From Cupriavidus cauae (GTDB taxonomy: Bacteria > Pseudomonadota > Gammaproteobacteria > Burkholderiales > Burkholderiaceae), in contig NZ_VWRN01000035.1 of assembly GCF_008632125.1 (NCBI RefSeq), forward strand, positions 1-64,000: 64,000 nt of DNA, written 5' to 3'. Positions 24,685-31,879 of this stretch are shown here, piece by piece. The notes beneath the pieces are model-generated. The model saw only the letters and a list, made by a program, of their open reading frames with translations, was not told where the DNA came from and ran no database searches. Made by a program: the position numbers and the translations under genes. The stretch's first letter is position 1. Each line of letters opens with the position of its first letter.

Positions 24685-26184
24685 ATGTTGCAAGTCGTGT
24701 CCAGATTCTTCGGTCCGTGCCTGGGCGTCAGGTACAAGGTGCGGTCCGAAGCCGCGCCATCCTCGGGCATTGCATGCGGCGTTGCATGCGGCGCGCCAAC
24801 CGCGCGAACCAGCCTCTGGTCCCGGCTTCTGCGCGCGTTATTCTTCTGGCGCGGCCGGCGCGCGCAGACGGTAGCCAGCGGCCGTCAGCCGTTGCCCCGG
24901 ATCACCTACGTTTCCACGCCGCCGCCCTTGTCCGACCGGGATACGGCGAAGTCGATCGCCGAGAAGCTGACGCCATTGCCGCCCGATGCGCTTGCCGCAT
25001 TCTGTGCCCGGTGCAGCAGGGACACCCTGCAGGCGATGGTGGACTGGTGCCAGGACCCCCGCGGCTATCCGGCATCGGACCTCGGCAACGACGCCGCGGC
25101 GGACGATGCGGCCGCGACAACGGCGGCGAAGGCCATGATCGAGGCGACCGCGAGGGAAGCGCAGCGCAGGTTCGAGCCGGACAGCATCGTGCCCGCGGCT
25201 GGTGTCGGTCATGTGTTGACGCAGCTGGACCGCGAACTGGCCAAGGTACGCGACGGCAAGGGCGTACTGGACCTGGCGCGCCTTCGCGACGACTGGGTCA
25301 GCCCGCGCCCGCGCGACCGCAAGTTCCTGGCCGGCGGTGCGTACGCTGCGGATACCTTCGACATGTTCCGACGTTCGGTCGAGGCGGTGTGCCGTTTCGG
25401 GATGGCGGACGGCGACCTGGCACTCACGCAGGCATTGGCCGCGAAATGGGCGACAGCCGCGCAAGCGCTATGCAGGGCGTCGGAAGCCCGCGAACTGACC
25501 GTGAACGGCATGACCCGCCATGCCGACGATTTTCGCGTGCTCGAGCGGGATACCGCGCTGGTGCTGATCCGCACGCAGCTTGGCATTGCCCAGGAAGCGC
25601 CGCCCTCGGGTCCGTCCAGTGCCGCCGGGCCGGACGAGGCAGCGGCGGCTGCCGCAGCCGCTGGCGCCGCGTCGAGTCGCGTCAACAAGAAGCCCCGCAG
25701 CAGTCCGCCGCCGGCCGCCATGCAGACATTGACGGACCTGCTGCTTGATCCTGGCAGCGATGCCGACCAGATCGGTGCTGCCATCGATTCGCTGGTCCAC
25801 AACTTGCGCACGCTGGCGCGGCAGCGCGCGGGCGAGGGGGTGCTCACGGAGATCGAGCGGCGTGTGGACGATCTGCTGGCACGTGCCGGTGCCCGGCTGA
25901 CAGAGCCGCAATTGCATCGTCTCGGCGACGCGCTGCAGCGGCTCGATCTGAACGCCTGGGGCACCTGCCGCAAGCTGCTGGACATCCGCGAGGCGCTGTA
26001 CGACGCCGGCAAGCAGGCCTTGCGCGACGCGATGGCGGGGATCGCCGGCGTGCGGGCGCGGCAGTCCGCGGTGCGCGCGCAGGCGCAGCGGATCTGGCAC
26101 AGCGCCGGACTGGTGGATGCCGAGGTGGCACGGGGCGGCGGCCCCTCCGGCGCGAGTCCGGGCCATGGTGCCATCCTCCGTTAG
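24685..26184 (+). CDS. Large alpha-helical protein of unknown function, copy 2
   Basis: 499-aa protein from ATG 24685, with GGGGGAA just upstream. Residues 1-50 are Cys/Arg-rich with no clean signal peptide. The rest is helical, acidic to neutral, with a poly-Ala linker around residues 318-330. A segment at residues 93-121 (LTPLPPDALAAF...TLQAMV) and another at 345-402 (IDSLVHNLRTLA...VDDLLARAG) resemble parts of the preceding protein, in the opposite order, suggesting shared repeat units. No enzyme, membrane or DNA-binding motif is seen. Codon use matches the rest of the window, so there is no sign of recent transfer. Function unknown; effector-like secretion is speculation. Confidence 0.7.
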   Translation: MLQVVSRFFGPCLGVRYKVRSEAAPSSGIACGVACGAPTARTSLWSRLLRALFFWRGRRAQTVASGRQPLPRITYVSTPPPLSDRDTAKSIAEKLTPLPPDALAAFCARCSRDTLQAMVDWCQDPRGYPASDLGNDAAADDAAATTAAKAMIEATAREAQRRFEPDSIVPAAGVGHVLTQLDRELAKVRDGKGVLDLARLRDDWVSPRPRDRKFLAGGAYAADTFDMFRRSVEAVCRFGMADGDLALTQALAAKWATAAQALCRASEARELTVNGMTRHADDFRVLERDTALVLIRTQLGIAQEAPPSGPSSAAGPDEAAAAAAAAGAASSRVNKKPRSSPPPAAMQTLTDLLLDPGSDADQIGAAIDSLVHNLRTLARQRAGEGVLTEIERRVDDLLARAGARLTEPQLHRLGDALQRLDLNAWGTCRKLLDIREALYDAGKQALRDAMAGIAGVRARQSAVRAQAQRIWHSAGLVDAEVARGGGPSGASPGHGAILR

Positions 26185-26228
26185 CACCGGCCACGTCGGA
26201 CCATCACGCAATCCGGCGGCGAGTTTGT

Positions 26229-26267
26229 ATCGCCGTGTATCGACCCCGTCGATCGATACACGGCGAT
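26229..26267. promoter_or_regulatory. 14-bp perfect inverted repeat upstream of the alpha/beta hydrolase gene
   Basis: ATCGCCGTGTATCG (26229-26242) and CGATACACGGCGAT (26254-26267) are perfect inverted arms around an 11-base spacer, 84 bp before the next start codon. A further TGTATCG sits just outside at 26226-26232. No T-run follows, so an operator is as likely as a transcription end. A 17-of-19 match to the right half (26250-26268) occurs at 29326-29344 before the hvfA gene. Confidence 0.6.
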
Positions 26268-26351
26268 GCGCGGCGGCGGAATTCGGACATGCCGACGATA
26301 CTGCGCGGGAGTCCACTGGCGTTTCTCACCCACCTTTTTGGAGAAACGACC

Positions 26352-27422
26352 ATGTCAGATTCAGTGAACGCACATCGCCGCCGCTTGCTCGGCTCGACCA
26401 CGGCGCTGGCCGGCATCGGCTTGCTGGAACTGGGCCTGGGCAGCGCGGCCAGGGCACAATCGGCAAAGTCGACGCAGTCGGCACGGCCGGCCGCAACCGG
26501 TGCCCGGCAAACGCCGGGTGCCGCCTCCTTCGGCCCCATTCGCCAGATCGACGCCGGCACCTTGAACATCGGCTATGCGGAGGCCGGGCCGGCCAACGGT
26601 CCGGTGGCGATCCTGCTGCACGGCTGGCCGTACGACATCCATAGCTTCGTCGAGGTCGCGCCGCTGCTGTCGGCGGCCGGCTATCGCGTGATCATGCCGT
26701 ACCTGCGTGGATACGGCTCGACCCGCTTCCTGTCGGCCGACACGCCGCGCAACGGCCAGCAGGCCGCGCTTGCGCTCGACGTCATCGCGCTGATGGATGC
26801 GCTGAAGATCGACAAGGCCATCATCGCCGGTTTCGACTGGGGCGCCCGCACCGCGAATATCGTCGCCGCGCTGTGGCCGGAGCGCTGCCTTGGACTGGTA
26901 TCCGTCAGCGGCTATCTGATCGGCAGCCAGGAAGCCAACCGCAAGCCCTTGCCGCCGCAGGCCGAGTTGCAATGGTGGTACCAGTTCTACTTCGCGACCG
27001 AACGCGGAGCCGCCGGCTATGCGGCCAATCTCGATGGCTTCAACCGGCTGATCTGGCAACTGGCCTCGCCGCAGTGGCGATTCGATGACGCCACCTACCG
27101 CCGCTCGGCGCAGTCGTTCGACAACCCCGATCACGTCGCCATCGTGATCCACAACTATCGGTGGCGTCTCGGGCTGGCCCAGGGCGAGACGCAATACGAT
27201 GCGCTGGAGAAGCGCCTGGCGGCGGCGCCGAAGATCTCGGTGCCGACCATCACGATGGAAGGCGACGCGAACGGTGCCCCGCATCCGAAGCCCGCCGCTT
27301 ACGCCGGCATGTTCACCGGCAAGTACCAGCACCGGGACATCGACGGCGGCATCGGCCACAACCTGCCGCAGGAAGCACCGCGCGCATTCGCCGACGCGGT
27401 GTTGCAGGTCGTGCAGCTTTGA
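26352..27422 (+). CDS. Tat-exported alpha/beta hydrolase, epoxide-hydrolase/dehalogenase-like
   Basis: 356-aa protein with a twin-arginine signal (HRRRLLGSTTALAGIGLL) and an AxA-type cleavage region near residue 37. The hydrolase core shows HGWPYDIHSF (oxyanion side), the nucleophile elbow GFDWGA with Asp in place of Ser (as in epoxide hydrolases and haloalkane dehalogenases), and the catalytic His in GGIGHNLPQEAP. A cap domain with WWYQFYFATERGAAGY lies between. A periplasmic enzyme acting on an epoxide, ester or halogenated compound is likely; the substrate is unknown. It is 15 bp upstream of the P460 gene on the same strand and they probably form one transcript. Confidence 0.85.
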   Translation: MSDSVNAHRRRLLGSTTALAGIGLLELGLGSAARAQSAKSTQSARPAATGARQTPGAASFGPIRQIDAGTLNIGYAEAGPANGPVAILLHGWPYDIHSFVEVAPLLSAAGYRVIMPYLRGYGSTRFLSADTPRNGQQAALALDVIALMDALKIDKAIIAGFDWGARTANIVAALWPERCLGLVSVSGYLIGSQEANRKPLPPQAELQWWYQFYFATERGAAGYAANLDGFNRLIWQLASPQWRFDDATYRRSAQSFDNPDHVAIVIHNYRWRLGLAQGETQYDALEKRLAAAPKISVPTITMEGDANGAPHPKPAAYAGMFTGKYQHRDIDGGIGHNLPQEAPRAFADAVLQVVQL

Positions 27423-27437
27423 GCGGGGGGATCTCGC

Positions 27438-28184
27438 ATGCAACGTCTTCGACTATCCGAAGCCCTTGCCGGCCTCGCGCTGCTGGCCTGCGCCGCCTTC
27501 GGCCAGCAGGCCGTCGCGCAGCCACTGGTCCACGCCGAAAGCGAAACCGCGCAGCCAGCGGTCCATGCGGCCAGCGACACGGCGCAGCAACAGACCGGCA
27601 AGCAGACCACCCAGCAGCCAACCGCCCAGCAGCCGACCGCCCAGCAGCCGACCGCCCGGCAGCCGACCACCCGGCAGCCAACCACCCGGCAGTCAACCGC
27701 CCAGCAGTCAACGGCCCAGCAGCCGATTGCCAAACAGTCCGCGCTGCAGCCAGCCGCCGCCACGCCTTCGGCGTCCCCGATCTATGGCGTGACGATTCCC
27801 GCCGGTTACCGCAAATGGCAATTGATCGCGCCGGCCGAAGAGGCCGCCCCGCTCGATGAACTGCGTGTGGTGCTGGGCAATCCCGAAGCGATGGCGGCCA
27901 TCGAACGATCGGCGAAGCGCTTCCCCGACGGGGCCGTGCTGGTCAAGCTCGCCTACAAGCGCAAGCCATCGCCCGACTTCGAGCCCGCGACGATCCCGGG
28001 GCAGCCGACCACGGTGCAGGTGATGGTCAAGGACTCGCGCCGGTATGCGTCGACGGGTGGCTGGGGCTTCGGCCGCTTCGTCAACGGCGTGGCGGTGGAC
28101 GCGGCCCAGCATCAGACCTGCTTCGCCTGCCATGCGGCCCGCGTCAAGGACCGCGATTACGTGTTCACGCGCTTCGCACCGTAG
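27438..28184 (+). CDS. Cytochrome P460 family periplasmic haem protein
   Basis: 248-aa exported protein. A signal peptide (MQRLRLSEALAGLALLACAAFGQQAVA) is followed by a long linker (residues 30-110) dominated by Thr-Ala-Gln-Gln-Pro repeats, then a P460-type domain: GVTIPAGYRKWQLIAPAEE, FPDGAVLVKLAYKR, VQVMVKDSRRYASTGGWGFGRF and the haem-attachment CFACH near residues 228-232 with VKDRDYVFTRF at the end. P460 proteins oxidise hydroxylamine or bind NO and related ligands; many family members have unknown roles. The linker is repeat-expanded. A strong terminator follows, so the unit ends here and does not run into the hvf operon. Confidence 0.88.
   Translation: MQRLRLSEALAGLALLACAAFGQQAVAQPLVHAESETAQPAVHAASDTAQQQTGKQTTQQPTAQQPTAQQPTARQPTTRQPTTRQSTAQQSTAQQPIAKQSALQPAAATPSASPIYGVTIPAGYRKWQLIAPAEEAAPLDELRVVLGNPEAMAAIERSAKRFPDGAVLVKLAYKRKPSPDFEPATIPGQPTTVQVMVKDSRRYASTGGWGFGRFVNGVAVDAAQHQTCFACHAARVKDRDYVFTRFAP
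27597..27728 (+). repeat. 15-bp in-frame repeats in the P460 linker
   Basis: About eight imperfect 15-bp units (CAGCCGACCGCCCAG and variants) encode TAQQP/TARQP/TTRQP repeats in the linker between the signal peptide and the haem domain. Confidence 0.85.
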
Positions 28185-28216
28185 CGGCGGCCTTGGCCGC
28201 GCCCCGCGGTGCCGGT

Positions 28217-28260
28217 CCGGATTGGCCTGTTGTCCTGGCAGGCCGATCCGGATTTTTTTT
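28217..28260 (+). terminator. Strong intrinsic terminator after the P460 gene
   Basis: CCGGAT-T-GGCCTG (28217-28229) pairs with CAGGCC-G-ATCCGG (28239-28251), a 13-bp stem with one T-G wobble and a 9-base loop, directly followed by A and eight T residues to 28260. Textbook rho-independent terminator; it separates the hydrolase/P460 unit from the copper-RiPP operon. Confidence 0.9.
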
Positions 28261-28272
28261 GCCCTCGGCAGG

Positions 28273-28448
28273 CATCACCGCATCACCGCATCACCGCATC
28301 ACCGCATCACAGCACCACAGCACCACAGCACCACAGCACCACAGCACCACAGCACCACAGCACCACCACGTCACCACGCCACCACGCCACCACGCCACCG
28401 CGCAACGGCGCAACGGCGCAACGGTGCAACGGTGCAACTGTGCAATTG
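28273..28448. repeat. 22-unit, 8-bp tandem array with stepwise unit drift
   Basis: Exactly 22 contiguous 8-bp units span 176 bp. The unit changes gradually along the array: four CATCACCG, one CATCACAG, six CACCACAG, CACCACCA, CGTCACCA, two CGCCACCA, CGCCACCG, three CGCAACGG, TGCAACGG, TGCAACTG, TGCAATTG. It is non-coding, placed between a terminator and the hvf operon start. The rest of the gap up to 28584 shows no gene; a CGATACACG copy is at 28569. Confidence 0.95.
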
Positions 28449-28584
28449 CCACGATCCATGGGGAAGCACCACGAACCACCGAGAAGGCCCGCGCTTTGTA
28501 TTGCACTGTATCCAGCCCGGCCTGCGATGCAACTCCGTGACAATCCCGCACGCCGTCAAACACATCCGCGATACACGCCCGCCC

Positions 28585-28619
28585 TGAAATGGCGACATCG
28601 AATCCACGACGCCATTTCA
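28585..28619 (+). promoter_or_regulatory. 10-bp inverted repeat touching the hvfX ribosome binding site
   Basis: TGAAATGGCG (28585-28594) and CGCCATTTCA (28610-28619) form perfect arms with a 15-base spacer. The right arm ends at the base before AGGAG (28620-28624), which serves the GTG start at 28631. It could be a DNA operator overlapping the promoter-proximal region or an mRNA hairpin that controls access to the Shine-Dalgarno sequence. If translation began at the ATG at 28589 the dyad would be coding. Confidence 0.6.
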
Positions 28620-28630
28620 AGGAGCGCACT

Positions 28631-29308
28631 GTGCAAGACCGGCCCATCCCCATCCCGCTGACGACCCGCCTCGATACCGTCGGCCACTGGCTCGCGCCGC
28701 TGGGACTGCGCGCGATCCTGGCCTGGGAGTTCTTCGAGTCGGGCCGCGAGAAGCTGCTCGGACAGAACTGGTTCGACCAGCTCGCCGGGCAATTCCCGCC
28801 GCCGTTCTCGCTGCTGAGCGCCAACCTCAACTGGACGCTGGCGACCTGGCTCGAACTGCTGGGCGCCGTCGCGCTGCTGCTGGGCCTGGGCACGCGCTTC
28901 GTCGCCTACGCGCTGATCGTGCTGACCGTGGTCGCGACCTACGCGGTCCATTGGCCAACGGAGTGGGCGAGCCTCGCCGAGCTGTGGCAGGGCTACGCCG
29001 TCACCGACAAGGGCTACGGCAACTTCAAGCTGCCGCTGCTGTATGTGCTCATGCTGCTGCCGCTGCTGCGTGGTGCCGGGCCGCTGAGCCTGGACGGCTT
29101 GCTGATGCACCGGTGGACGCATGGCAACGCGCTGCCCGCCGCCGCCAACCATGCCGGCCATGCCGTCTGGTCCGCCGTGCTGATCCTGCTTGGCCTGCCG
29201 CTGGCGCTGTTGCTGCCGTGGGCCGGCAGCGCGCTGATTGTCATCGGCATCGCGTTGGCCGCGCTGTGCAGGGCGAGTGCCAGGGCCAGGGCCAGGGCGG
29301 GGGCCTGA
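28631..29308 (+). CDS. hvfX: HvfX-like DoxX-family membrane protein of a copper-RiPP operon
   Basis: 225-aa DoxX-family protein with about five hydrophobic helices and the family patterns [41 protein letters not shown] and [21 protein letters not shown]. DoxX proteins accompany HvfA/bufferin-type metal-binding RiPP systems; their role is not settled (membrane or quinone-linked partner). The GTG at 28631 is chosen because AGGAG sits 6 bases upstream; an upstream ATG at 28589 would place the dyad inside the coding region. The C-terminus is an Ala/Arg tail with short repeats. First gene of the operon, 146 bp before the precursor gene. Confidence 0.82.
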   Translation: MQDRPIPIPLTTRLDTVGHWLAPLGLRAILAWEFFESGREKLLGQNWFDQLAGQFPPPFSLLSANLNWTLATWLELLGAVALLLGLGTRFVAYALIVLTVVATYAVHWPTEWASLAELWQGYAVTDKGYGNFKLPLLYVLMLLPLLRGAGPLSLDGLLMHRWTHGNALPAAANHAGHAVWSAVLILLGLPLALLLPWAGSALIVIGIALAALCRASARARARAGA

Positions 29309-29325
29309 TGGTCTGGCCATCCGGC

Positions 29326-29344
29326 CGATCGATACGCGGCGCTG
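29326..29344. promoter_or_regulatory. Half-site resembling the 26250 operator arm, upstream of hvfA
   Basis: CGATCGATACGCGGCGCTG differs at two of 19 positions from CGATCGATACACGGCGATG at 26250-26268. It lies in the 146-bp gap between hvfX and hvfA, 111 bp before the hvfA start. A shorter CGATACACG copy is at 28569-28577 before hvfX. The recurrence suggests one regulator or sigma factor, but no -35/-10 partner was identified. Confidence 0.4.
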
Positions 29345-29454
29345 CCCTGCGCAAGCCCGCCATACCCGGCACCACCCCAATCGACACGATTCCGTTCGCC
29401 ACGCCTCGTGGCACAGACCCGCACGTCCGCGTGCATTGACTCAGGAGATTCGCC

Positions 29455-29958
29455 ATGTCACAAGCTCATTCCCCCCGCAAGACGACGCTCGGCCTGCTTG
29501 GTGCCGCGCTGGCCGGCAGCGTGCTGCTGAATGGACCGGTCTTCGCCATGCAGCCGCTGGCGCAGGGCTATCTGGTGGCCGCGGCCGACGGCAAGGCCGC
29601 CGAAGGCAAATGCGGCGAAGGCAAGTGCGGTGCGGAAACGGTGCGCGCACCGCGCGGCGCGAAGAAGGGCGCGCGGGCAGAAGGCAAATGCGGCGAGGGC
29701 AAGTGCGGCGAAGGGAAATGCGGCGAAGGGAAATGCGGCGACGCCTCCTTCTCGCGCACCGATACCGACAAGAACGGCCTCGTCTCGCGCGCCGAGTTCC
29801 TGGCGGTGGCGCCGACGCGCGCCGCGGAGTTCGACAAGATCGACACCAGCCACGACGGCAACATCTCGGAGGCCGAGGCCTACGAGTATCTGCGCGCCAC
29901 CTACCAGGCCAACGGCAAGCCGGTACCGAAGAACCTGTTCGCCAAGCTGAAGAAGTAA
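29455..29958 (+). CDS. hvfA: HvfA/bufferin-like copper-RiPP precursor with six EGKCG motifs fused to two EF-hands
   Basis: 167-aa exported precursor. The start at 29455 has AGGAG eight bases upstream. The signal peptide (residues 1-31, core LGLLGAALAGSVLL) ends near VFAMQ. All six cysteines (53, 58, 79, 84, 89, 94) lie in EGKCG motifs, the site that MNIO enzymes convert to oxazolone/thioamide or thiooxazole groups that bind copper. The two blocks (2 and 4 motifs) are joined by a basic linker. Unusually, the C-terminal half is a canonical EF-hand pair: loops at 103-114 (D-x-D-x-N-G...E) and 130-141 (D-x-S-x-D-G...E). Standard HvfA and DUF2282 bufferins lack this, to my knowledge. The maturation genes follow directly. 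Expected role: periplasmic copper capture, perhaps calcium-linked. Confidence 0.85.
   Translation: MSQAHSPRKTTLGLLGAALAGSVLLNGPVFAMQPLAQGYLVAAADGKAAEGKCGEGKCGAETVRAPRGAKKGARAEGKCGEGKCGEGKCGEGKCGDASFSRTDTDKNGLVSRAEFLAVAPTRAAEFDKIDTSHDGNISEAEAYEYLRATYQANGKPVPKNLFAKLKK
29626..29742 (+). repeat. 15-bp coding repeats of the EGKCG motif
   Basis: EGKCG is coded by 15-bp units (type GGCGAAGGGAAATGC) in two blocks. Units in the second block (29676-29742) are nearly identical, which would let motif number change by slippage without a frameshift. The change of unit number would directly change copper-binding capacity. Confidence 0.85.
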
Positions 29959-30093
29959 CCGTCCCGTGCGGGCCGCGCCGCGCCGGATCGAACCGGTGTG
30001 GCGCGGCTGCGCAAGCCCTGCATCGGGCCCCCCGGTGGCCCCATGCCCCCCCATGTTTTCCCATGCCCCCCAAACGATCCAAGGAGATCCACC

Positions 30094-30975
30094 GTGCCGG
30101 TGCCGATCCGTTCGTCCGTCCTGTCACCGCGCTCCGCGCCCACCGCCTGCGTCGGCCTGGGGCTGCGCCGGGCCCTTATCCCGCAGCTGGAGCAGGCGCC
30201 GCCCGGCGACTTCGATTTCCTCGAGCTGGCTCCCGAGAACTGGCTGCGCATCGGCGGCGCCCATGGCAAGGCGCTGGGCCGTCTGGCCGGGCGGTATCCG
30301 CTCTACTGCCATGGACTGTCGCTGTCGCTCGGCGGCATCGCGCCGCTGGATGAGGGCCTGCTGACCGAGATCCGCGGCTTCCTCGATGGCCACCGCGTGC
30401 CGCTCTACAGCGAGCACCTGAGCTACTGCACCGACGACGCGCATCTGTACGATCTGTTGCCGCAGCCGTTCACGGCGGAGACCATCGAACATGTGGTCGC
30501 CCGCATTCGCCGGGCACAGCAGATCCTCGGCAGGACGATGGCAATCGAGAACGTCTCGTACTACGCCGCGCCGCGGCAGGACATGGACGAGGCCACCTTT
30601 ACCAATGCCGTGCTGCGCGAGGCGGACTGTGTCTTGCTGCTCGACGTCAACAACGTCTACGTCAACGCGATCAACCACGGCTTCGATCCCTATGCCTTCC
30701 TCGATGCGCTCGAGCCGGGCAGGGTGGCCGCCTATCACGTGGCGGGCCATTACGACGAAGCCGACGACCTGAAGATCGACACCCATGGCGCCGCGGTCAA
30801 GGCCGAGGTATGGGCGCTGCTGGAATACGCCTATGCACGCTTTGGCGTGCATCCCACCGTGCTGGAGCGCGACTTCAACTTTCCCGACTATGCGGAGCTG
30901 GCCAGGGAGCCGCGCCATATCCGCGAACTGCAGGCCCGTGCGGATGGAGCCGCGAGGAGAATCGCCCATGGCTGA
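30094..30975 (+). CDS. hvfB: HvfB/BufB-like MNIO (DUF692) RiPP maturase
   Basis: 293-aa multinuclear non-haem iron oxidative enzyme, expected to modify the EGKCG cysteines of the adjacent precursor. The GTG at 30094 is preferred because AAGGAG lies 7-13 bases upstream and the family start ([15 protein letters not shown]) follows. Candidate metal ligands match the MbnB-like pattern in order: His73 ([10 protein letters not shown]), His108 (SEHLSY), Glu152 (IENVSYY), Asn in DVNNVYVN (184-191), His215/219 (YHVAGH), Asp229 and His231 (DTHG), Glu258. The length is normal. It overlaps the hvfC start by 8 bp, so the two partners are translationally coupled. Confidence 0.9.
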   Translation: MPVPIRSSVLSPRSAPTACVGLGLRRALIPQLEQAPPGDFDFLELAPENWLRIGGAHGKALGRLAGRYPLYCHGLSLSLGGIAPLDEGLLTEIRGFLDGHRVPLYSEHLSYCTDDAHLYDLLPQPFTAETIEHVVARIRRAQQILGRTMAIENVSYYAAPRQDMDEATFTNAVLREADCVLLLDVNNVYVNAINHGFDPYAFLDALEPGRVAAYHVAGHYDEADDLKIDTHGAAVKAEVWALLEYAYARFGVHPTVLERDFNFPDYAELAREPRHIRELQARADGAARRIAHG

Positions 30976-31879
30976 GATCGCGCGCACTTCATTGCAGCAG
31001 CAGCTGGCGCTGACCCGCCACCTGCGCGATCCGTCGCGCCATCCGTCACCGCCGGGCATGGACCCGGCCCGCGTGCGGATCTATCGCGAACTGGTGACCG
31101 GCAACCTCGTGTCGCTGCTGGGCGGGACCTTTCCGGTGCTGGTGTCCTTGCTGGGAGCCGAGCATTGGCGCTGGCTGGTCGAGCGCTTCCTGCGGGACCA
31201 CCGTTCGCACACGCCGCGCTTCGGCGAGATTGCCGCAGAGTTTGTCGTCTTCGTCGACGGGCTGGATCTCGAGTCCTTGCCGGCGCCGATGCGGCGGCCG
31301 TTCCTCGCCGAGCTGGCGCATTACGAGTGGGTGGAAATGGCGCTGCTGCAGAGCGATGCACAACCGCTCGGCGCGGAACTGTTCGCCCCAATCCCGGCCC
31401 CAACCGGCGCTCCAACCGGCGCTCCGATGGGTACTCCAATGAGCGCTCCGATGGGTACTCCAATGAGCGCTCCAATGGGTACTCCAATGGGCGCTCCGGC
31501 CCTGGACCTGCCGCTGCAACTGTGCCCGCTGGCCTGGCCCCTGGCCTATCGCTGGCCGGTGCATCGGCTCGGACCGGCGTATCGGCCGTCGCAACCGCCG
31601 GCCCTGGCGACCTTCCTGCTGGTGCGCAGGACCGCCGATGACGAGGTGCGATTCTCGGAGCTGAGTCCGCTCGCCTGGCAACTGCTGCACGAGATCGGGC
31701 AGTCGGGCGGCTCGGTGACCGCCGACAGCCTGCTGCACGAACTGGGGCGTCAATGCGGCGTACCGGACTTGCCGTCCTTCGTCGCCGCCGGGATGGCGCT
31801 GCTCAACGACATGCACGCCGACGGCATCGTCGCGGCGGTTCGCGATCGAGAGGATCACGGCCTGGAGAGCGATGCCTAG
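30968..31879 (+). CDS. hvfC: HvfC/BufC-like DUF2063 partner protein
   Basis: 303-aa protein with the N-terminal DUF2063 domain ([60 protein letters not shown]), which pairs with MNIO enzymes and helps present the precursor. The C-terminal domain begins near residue 180 ([17 protein letters not shown]). Between them, residues 141-178 are an insert of [16 protein letters not shown] repeats coded by 12-bp units, not normal for the family. It overlaps hvfB by 8 bp. Its stop overlaps the stop of the convergent hydrolase gene by 4 bp. Confidence 0.87.
   Translation: MAEIARTSLQQQLALTRHLRDPSRHPSPPGMDPARVRIYRELVTGNLVSLLGGTFPVLVSLLGAEHWRWLVERFLRDHRSHTPRFGEIAAEFVVFVDGLDLESLPAPMRRPFLAELAHYEWVEMALLQSDAQPLGAELFAPIPAPTGAPTGAPMGTPMSAPMGTPMSAPMGTPMGAPALDLPLQLCPLAWPLAYRWPVHRLGPAYRPSQPPALATFLLVRRTADDEVRFSELSPLAWQLLHEIGQSGGSVTADSLLHELGRQCGVPDLPSFVAAGMALLNDMHADGIVAAVRDREDHGLESDA
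31409..31500 (+). repeat. 12-bp in-frame repeats in the hvfC linker
   Basis: About eight 12-bp units alternating between GGTACTCCAATG and AGCGCTCCGATG types code a Gly/Ser-x-Pro-Met linker between the two domains. The frame is kept by the 12-bp period. Confidence 0.85.

Noticed and set aside
28273..28448. Regularly spaced repeats considered as a CRISPR array
   Set aside because: Units are contiguous 8-mers without unique spacers, and no cas genes are present.
28209..28661. Several overlapping plus and minus frames coding His/Thr/Pro or Cys/Val repeats
   Set aside because: They are translations of the 8-bp array in different frames. There is no ribosome site and the 8-bp period makes each frame cycle.
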